Shown: positions 47,801 through 64,000 of the stretch, piece by piece
Position numbering within the stretch: position 1 is the first letter of the stretch
Layout of the letters: each line of letters opens with the position of its first letter
Assembly (NCBI GenBank): GCA_949825025.1
Contig: OX463781.1
Location: 21,573,630-21,637,629 of the forward strand
Source of the DNA: Siphlonurus alternatus
Lineage: Eukaryota; Arthropoda; Insecta; Ephemeroptera; Siphlonuridae
Direction of reading: 5' to 3'
Length of the DNA stretch: 64,000 bases
Notes under the pieces: generated by a model
What the model saw: the letters and a program-made list of their open reading frames with translations, nothing else
Database searches by the model: none
What the model was told of the DNA's origin: nothing
Translations under genes and position numbers: made by a program

Positions 47801-48124
47801 TCAACAAACGTCACAATTTTGCCTCAACTGCCATACAACAGCGAGTAGTTTTGCACTGCTAACGTAAGGTTTCGCATCCCTATGGGACCGACCAACATCG
47901 TCTCCATCCCCCCTTTCCTCTGATGCCTTACAACAAAGATCTGGAGCATCTTTTGCTATAGCAAGCAACGCGGCATAGCAGAAGGCAGCAGCAGTATAGC
48001 AGCAGCGGCATCTTTTATCGATGCTTGTTAAAAAAGTTAGCAGTATAAAGTAAAGTAGAGTTGGTAGAAGAAGAAGAAAAAGCAGCAACATCAAGTCAGT
48101 AGTGTGGTGTTGAAACGTTCTCAT
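47801..48124 (-). CDS. Unrecognised 107-codon frame with hydrophobic start
   Basis: A true ATG opens a frame that begins MRTFQHHTTDLMLLLFLLLL, a long Leu-rich hydrophobic stretch up to about residue 33. Then come a dibasic KR and a Cys-rich, Ala-rich segment (CRCCYTAAAFCY), a second Cys pair (DLCC), an acidic patch and a basic end with two further Cys. It could be a small secreted or membrane protein, but GCA/GCAG repeats in the DNA generate much of this composition and no splice or promoter context supports it. I do not recognise it. Confidence 0.15.
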   Translation of the reverse strand: MRTFQHHTTDLMLLLFLLLLPTLLYFILLTFLTSIDKRCRCCYTAAAFCYAALLAIAKDAPDLCCKASEERGDGDDVGRSHRDAKPYVSSAKLLAVVWQLRQNCDVC

Positions 48125-50569
48125 GTATATAGTAGGGTGTGGCTAACTGCAGACAAAATATATAGCCAAATTTTTATAAACATATTATTTGTATATATAT
48201 TTTTTATATATATAACAAGTGCAGAAACATTTATTAGACTACATAGTAACAACATGCTACTGAAAATTATATTACATACAATAATATTGCATACTATATT
48301 TAATGCTTTTGATATTATTAAAGTAAAATATATATATAGAGCAATTGTATTACTTTAATAAATGTATTAAAAATGCAGTTACTTTATATAGTAACCATTT
48401 TTTTAAAAGTATATATATATAATATTTAAAAAATGTGTTATTCATATAATGGGCTTTAAATATAAGTACTTCAAAATGGTATTTATAGCCAACAATTACA
48501 ATAATTAATAATACGAGCAATGCAATTAGGTTGCATGTTTTCAATAAAAGTGTATGATGCATTTACATTATTATAACGTGAATATAATTTTATGGGTTTC
48601 TCTTAAATTGTTGCAAATTTTTTAAGTAAAAAATAAAGCATATAAAGTATCGAGAAAACGTAACAATATTTCAGTTGTCTTTATTTTTTTAAAAATTAAG
48701 TTCATGTATTTGATTTCTAATAAGATAAGAACTAATAAATTTAGACTTAAAGATAAGGTTTCGCAAACAAGTGCAAAACAAGAACAACAGGACTGAGAAA
48801 CCAATCCATGTTTTCCTTCTGTTTAGTAAATGCTACAGAACTTTTCAAAACTATGGGCCTCGAGAAGTAAAAATTTTGAAATTGACTGTATTTTTATTTA
48901 ATAAAATTTTTATAAACTTTCATTGCTAAATTGAAAATGCATATAATGTACATTGTACTGCTTGTTTTTCAACGCTCATACGTTTCTATAAGTAAGAATA
49001 ATGTATGAAACATTTTATTAATTTTACATTAAATCATTACTTTTTCTTAATTGACGTACAACGTGTATAAATCTTAATTATAATAAACATAAAAATTTGA
49101 AGATAAAAAAAAAAATATATTTATATTTTTTAAAAATTTCTTGCTCTGCCGGTAAAATTTCTCAGAAGTTATTAAAATAATTTCTACATCTATAAAAACA
49201 AACGTAATGATCACGCAAAGAAATATGTTTAGTTAAGATACGAATCTTTTTATGAAATAAATAATTGATACGATAATAATAATATTATAAAATATTTGTA
49301 TAAGTAAAATAAACAAATTATTTTAAATGTTTAAAATATCATTTTTTATACAATACATGTATGTACTTGCCACAGATAGTCATGGTAGTAAATTTTGTGA
49401 CTTGCATGTCATTTGCTGACCAAACTTGTAGTAAAGATAAAAATAAATAAAAATTTAGGCCATCATTGTGCTCGCAGCAAAATACGTCAGCTGTCTTTTT
49501 TTTATATACCAGGGTACTAAAGTGAGATTGTGTTGTTATTACCATTTATGTTACATGAAATTATAAAGATAAAGTCATAAACTGTATCTGCATTGTCTGT
49601 GCATTTCAGTGTAATATTTTGTTTTATGCATGGATTTATAAAGTTAAATCTTGCAATATGTATGTATAAGGCATGATTGGAAAAACGTTTTTACTAATGT
49701 TGAGCTGAATTTAAAGAATTTTGTTGATACAAATATCAATTACCACAAAGTAATTAACGATTCCCACTGCAAGTAGCTGCATTAAATTCACTGTGTACTA
49801 ATATAGGGAATTTCAGCAAGATAAATATGCACTCTTCTATAACACACACCTGCAAAATTTCAGCACCAAATGGATGTTAACTCACTTAAATTTACGGACC
49901 TATGTTTAGTATGATAATGATCTGCATCAAACTCAATGGACTTAAACTCAATAAGTTATTTTCCTTGCATGGTAACGTTACTTAGCATGTGTAGCGATGG
50001 ATTTCAGTTAGTTTTCATTCAAATTTCTTTCAGCTGAGAATAAATTAATACAAATTTTAATAATTTGTTACTGCTGTTTAAGACTCGATTATGATTTGAT
50101 TATAATCAAGGAGATACATTTTCTAAATGTTTTGCCTAAAAAACACTATTTTTGCTTGTCTTTCTCACAGATTTTGACTTATTGACGATAAGCTTAACAA
50201 CCCTGTAAGTACCCTTAAAAATCCCTTCGAATATCTAAAGTGACTAAAGTCTTTATTAACAAGCAATGTTCGTCAATAACTTTATAAATATGAATTACAA
50301 TTATTTTTCAGTTTGAAGAAATATTGCTTTTTGCTTTCTATTACACTGATTTAATGATACATTCTTACTATTTAATTTAAAACAAGTTTTATTTTACGAT
50401 ATCGAATGTTGGATACAATTCAGTGCAGAATGATAAAAAATCGTTAAATATATTTTTTCTCCTTTCCTTAATTATTAAAGAAATCATAATCATTTAGACT
50501 ACCGATTGAAGTCTTGAGAGATCTTCGAAGCTTTTTTCCATTTATTGAGTATAGAATCTCCTCGTCTCC
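48125..50569. other. AT-rich DNA, no gene seen
   Basis: Nothing supported. Confidence 0.5.
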
Positions 50570-50803
50570 TTGCGGTGTATATAGAGAGGATTGCTCGGAT
50601 AAAAACTATATCTGCGAACACAGAGAGAGAGACTTGACTCTGGTGCGCTGTTCGTGGTGTCCCGCGAGGCCGTATCTCGCCTTCGACCCGACCATGCAGA
50701 TAATTGGAAACAAGAGTAGTAGAGGCAGCAGCAGCCACCGTCCAGCAGCAGCAGCTCACGAAACTGGCTAAACTGCGAGTCTTTTTGTTTCTCTGTGACG
50801 TCA
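50570..50803. promoter_or_regulatory. GC-richer island with TATA and CRE
   Basis: TATATA at 50578-50583 (plus strand) is followed by a GC-richer stretch with GCAGCAGCAG repeats and a 25-codon plus-strand ATG frame (50694). TGACGTCA lies at 50796-50803. On the minus strand, ATGACGTCA itself opens a frame MTSQRNKKTRSLASF with a GTGAGC donor in phase 0, a possible but weaker alternative GLUT1 start. Confidence 0.3.
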
Positions 50804-53439
50804 TATCAAATTCATTATCAGATTGAAAATTAAAACATGAAATTTTAGACTATCTTCCTACACAATTTCATAACTGCCCTTCTCTAATACCTCACATGTT
50901 AAATTACGTACTCCTTTTGGTCACTACTTTTCGTTAAAATATTCTATTGGACTTGAAATTACTGATTTAGAGGAGATACGATTAAGGATATAAATTAGAA
51001 ATTTGGTCACTTAATTGCTTTGTTGACCTCTCTTACGTGACTTTAACAAGAGTTCATAAACATTACCACTTATTCCAATTAAAATGATGGAGTAATATTT
51101 ATAAACTTAATTTAATTATGAAATTCTAATGTATATTTTTATTTATTTATGTAGGGTTTACTGTTCAGTATTCTTTGTATCATAAAAACAAATTATTTTT
51201 AATTTATATTATATAAAAAAAATACCATTCATGATATTATCATTAACTAAAATTTGAAGCGCAAGTTACAAATTTGTGTGAAGAAAAGAAAATAATACAG
51301 TGTTAATTTTTGACTGTAATAAATTAACTGTAGCATTATTCAGAATTAATTAAGTTTGGTCTTTGGTTAAACCCTATAAAATTGGATCATGTCACCGCTG
51401 TCACCGCACTATTTTACAATTTTACATCTAGAAGCTGACAGCCAACAAAGAATAGACAGCAGCTACAACGGTGTAGTATTCTTGCAAACAACCACCTAAA
51501 TTACACAACTGTTTTATTTTTACAAATACACTTTTTCATAAAGTAAAGCAAGAAATTAGCTTCGTTATTACATCACACTGCACATATTATGTTGTTTTTC
51601 ACAGTTCATATTTCATGCAACATGAAAAAAGTTTTATAAAATTTTTAGTAATCTACATGAGCTTTTAGAATACAGAATATATCATTCATATCTTATTTTT
51701 TTTTATCAAAAGAAATTTTAAATAATATATATCAACCACAATTTTAAATCGTTAAGATAGTATGAATTAATAAATTCAATTACTTCACAAATGAAATGCA
51801 TGCACTAAACTTTATATATTATTATAATAATAATGAAGTAGAAAAAAATTGTAGTGAAAGAAATATTAAATATTATTGACGTAATAGAAACTAATGTCAG
51901 CCAAATTTGTATCTGTAACGAACTTGTATTATATAAAAGCAATAAAATATTTGTTTACGACTAATAAAATAGTAAAAAAAAAAAATATGTGAAGAACAAA
52001 ATCTATATAAAAAGATTGGTTATTGACCACAAAAAAAAAGCAATTAAAATTGTTTACATTGAAGTGTATATAATAAAGTCATACAAATATTTGCAGATGA
52101 TGACTGGACCTTAATAGATATAAGATTCGTCATAACATGGAATTGGATCTTGAGAGACATTTCACTCCTTGCTTGCTTGCTTGGTGTCGCATTTCATAGC
52201 CACTGTGGTCGAAAGTAAACACTCTAGTTGCAATGGTTGTCCCTCTATTTCTCTCAAGATTCTGCTAGCTCCTTAATGTTCGTTCCTCACTCTAAATTCA
52301 CACACACACACACAAACTTGTTCCAAACTAATAATGACTCTACTCCCATTTATATTATACACCCTTTGCTCTATCGTCATCAAGTCTTAAGAGCTAACAT
52401 AATGTTCTCTATTTCCTCATCACTTCTTAGCTAACGTTTCTCTTATATATATATGGACTACAAAATCTCAGAGCTCGTCATTTACATCTATATAATAATA
52501 TTATCATATATTATTATAATATGAACTGTCTAGTAAAAGGAAATGAATATGAAGAATGTATTAACTGATGCATGAATAAAATTATATAATAATTATTATT
52601 GAAACAAAATTAACTTTTATTGATATTTAAATAATTATTTAATTAAAATTATAAGGTAGCGTTGCAATTGCATCTAATTATAATGTATATTTACACGTTT
52701 TCCACGTTTTCAAAATTGATTTAAAAAATTGAAAATTTATAAATTGATTGAAAATTGAATTGACTCTAGAGTTGTTTTTTTCCCCACTATATTTACCAAT
52801 TTCAATTTTTTTTTTTTTTTATTTTAGTTTTGTGTTTTGATTAAAAATTTTCGTCTTAAAAGAGCACAAAATAACAATACATGAAGAAGAAACAGTTTCT
52901 CAGAGTTTTTTCCAAAGATTTACATCGCCTTGAAGCTTATGCAACTTACTGAGCTTGCAATTACAGAAGTTTGCATAACCACAAGGATACTTTTTAAAGA
53001 CATTTTTAATCTTTTTATTACTGTATGATCGAGAAAAAAATACTGATGCAATAAAAATAAATAACTAAAGAATATTAGTTATTTATAATACATTTATTGT
53101 AATTTAACCATATTAAAAAAAAAATGAAAAACATTGTATAGACATCAAAACTATTACAAAAAAAAAACACACATTAAAATCATGCAAAGCATAATATTAT
53201 ATCATTTCTATGCTCTATGTATAGTAGTTACTTAATCGTATAGAATATAATAAATCTTCATGTTTCAAGTCTTAAACTGTTAAACATATCATATAAATTT
53301 CTGACATTTCAATTGATATTTTCATCATTATATATTCATTACATGTTGATATTTTTTCCATTCACTCTTTCCCTGTATGCTGTCCATCATCCTCGACCCT
53401 ATGTTTTGTGGAGAAAAAAATTGGTTGACATTCGTATGT
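50804..53439. other. AT-rich DNA, no gene seen
   Basis: Nothing supported. Confidence 0.5.
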
Positions 53440-53690
53440 ATTCTATGTTGTGATGAATGGGACAGCAACAGCAGCACAATATCAAGTCAGCAGAGTTACC
53501 GGCCAGCAGTCGGACATGTGGCACGTCCAACAGAGATGTACCAATCGCATCACACGGCCAGTGGGCGGAACGTTTTCGTGCGGCCACCACGCTCCGACGA
53601 GCCTCGGCCCGGGACCAGTGTGTCCCAGCATCCGACCCCCCCCTCTCAATCTTCTTCCCTAGCAAAAGCTTCTCTTGACACAGAGAAGCC
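53440..53690. promoter_or_regulatory. CpG-rich island with CCAAT and GC box
   Basis: The most CpG-dense stretch of the window: roughly 15 CpG in 150 bp around 53500-53640, with CCAATC near 53541 and GGGCGG near 53563. Three plus-strand frames and one minus-strand frame stay open simply because GC-rich DNA lacks stops. The longest (ATG at 53377, 120 codons) reads Ser/Pro/Gln-rich (RPPRSDEPRPGTSVSQ), but no good splice borders are seen. It is either a promoter with a leader exon or a coding exon I cannot place. Confidence 0.4.
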
Positions 53691-56818
<3,128 letters not shown>

Positions 56819-56991
56819 AAATATTTAACGAAACCCATAATAATATTGCATTCTTATCTTTTAATCAAATCTCTATATATAATTATCATTATTATTATTA
56901 TTGTTAATCTACTTTATTCAAATATTGTATGAGAATATTATGCAAACATTGAATGTGTGAAAGAAAGCAAACTATTATAATACAGTTCATG

Positions 56992-56996
<5 letters not shown>

Positions 56997-57057
<61 letters not shown>
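56997..57057. repeat. (TA)n microsatellite
   Basis: A second pure TA run, 180 bp after the first. Confidence 0.97.
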
Positions 57058-57064
<7 letters not shown>

Positions 57065-57065
<1 letters not shown>

Positions 57066-57165
57066 ATATTTTAAACCAACCATGCCATGTTTACCAGCCA
57101 AGAAAAGAAAGAAATTTGTCAGAGAATTTAAAAGTTTCCACTGAGGTAGAACTCGAACCCACTTA
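57065..57165 (-). mobile_element. Possible tRNA-derived SINE fragment
   Basis: On the minus strand GTGGGTTCGAGTTCTACC matches the B-box and T-arm region of a tRNA (GGTTCGANTCC with one or two changes), followed by CTCAGTGG and an AT-rich body. No A-box and no intact tRNA cloverleaf were found, so it is a truncated SINE at best. Confidence 0.35.
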
Positions 57166-63440
<6,275 letters not shown>

Positions 63441-63595
63441 TGGGTGCGATTCACAAAGCAGTTAGCCAGGTTTCTAACCACGTTTAGCTTAACCACGTTC
63501 AACTAGGTGGTTTAACACGTAAAACAGGTATAGTTAAAAGTGGTTAAGCTAAACGTGGTTAAAAACCTGGTTAACTGCTTCGTGAATCGCACCCA
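63441..63595. mobile_element. Intact hairpin MITE with TGGGTGCGATTCAC ends
   Basis: TGGGTGCGATTCACAAAGCA pairs with a right end reading CGTGAATCGCACCCA. Pairing continues through AACCACGTTTAGCTTAACCA / TGGTTAAGCTAAACGTGGTT around a short loop near 63510. It is non-coding. A decayed relative lies at 14.6 kb. Confidence 0.88.
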
Positions 63596-63921
63596 TATTG
63601 AGACCACTAAAATTCTACATTCTTATACGTTTTTAAAACACACTCCAAAAAATATGTATATTATAATATTTTAAATTGCAAGTGGGAAAATATATTATGA
63701 GAAAATATATTTCTGCTATAATAGAAATGAAAGGAATGCAAGGCGTTAAATTAGAATGAAAGAATGAGAAAAATCAGAGAAGAAAATAGTCATGTAATGA
63801 GCTAAGAAATTGAGTGCAAGAAAAAAGAGAGAGATATAAAATAGAAGATGTAGAATTAAGAAAAACATTCAAGATTTTAATAAAAAAAACTAAAATAACA
63901 TGCATGGAGACAAAACGTAGT

Positions 63922-63969
<48 letters not shown>

Positions 63970-64000
63970 AGGAGGGCGTTTTGGATCAGCCACACCCTTC
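63596..64000. other. AT-rich DNA with a terminal GA repeat
   Basis: No gene; (GA)n at about 63924-63968 near the window end. Confidence 0.5.

Overview
This window is animal nuclear DNA, most likely from an insect. It is strongly AT-rich, has long introns and is loaded with long microsatellites and small inverted-repeat elements. Coding sequence is split into exons with GT/AG borders. The one well-conserved multi-exon gene is an SLC2A (GLUT1-type) transporter whose protein reads very close to insect Glut1. I see no bacterial features and no rRNA, complete tRNA or CRISPR array. I cannot name the species.

Layout. (1) 0.6-1.4 kb, plus strand: a complete single-exon HDHD3-like HAD-family gene. 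(2) 4.9-33.2 kb, minus strand: the GLUT1 gene, converging on HDHD3. Nine constant exons (23137 down to 12996) encode a 468-residue, 12-helix sugar transporter core. The last constant exon ends with two bases of a split codon. Downstream lie four separate candidate last exons (10.1, 9.2, 6.9 and 5.0 kb), each opening in the phase that completes that codon and each with its own stop. A 30-nt exon-like segment at 11.7 kb keeps the same phase. Upstream there are two ways to start: a tiny exon encoding MDCK at 33.17 kb, or a long amino-terminal extension made of a 224-residue low-complexity exon (32.3 kb), a 21-nt microexon (29.25 kb) and a 100-residue coiled-coil exon (26.7 kb). The extension exons are phase-compatible with each other and with the first transporter exon. 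The locus may therefore make several GLUT1 forms with different cytoplasmic ends around one transport core. This rests on splice signals and phase, not on RNA.

(3) 33.3-64 kb: no recognisable protein-coding gene. It holds GC- and CpG-richer islands that look like promoters or untranslated exons (45.2 kb with CACGTG E-boxes; 46.8, 50.6, 53.6 and 41.3 kb), separated by AT-rich DNA and simple repeats. It may be far-upstream GLUT1 sequence or an intergenic region.

Repeats. The most unusual class is a set of three foldback elements of about 310-350 bp (2.4, 30.0 and 38.2 kb). They share an inner core around a TGACGTCA palindrome, but the outer arms differ between copies while each copy remains nearly perfectly self-complementary. 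Other MITE-like inverted repeats lie at 12.1, 14.6, 21.5, 32.9, 42.2, 45.8 and 63.5 kb, and at least two of these families have two copies in the window.
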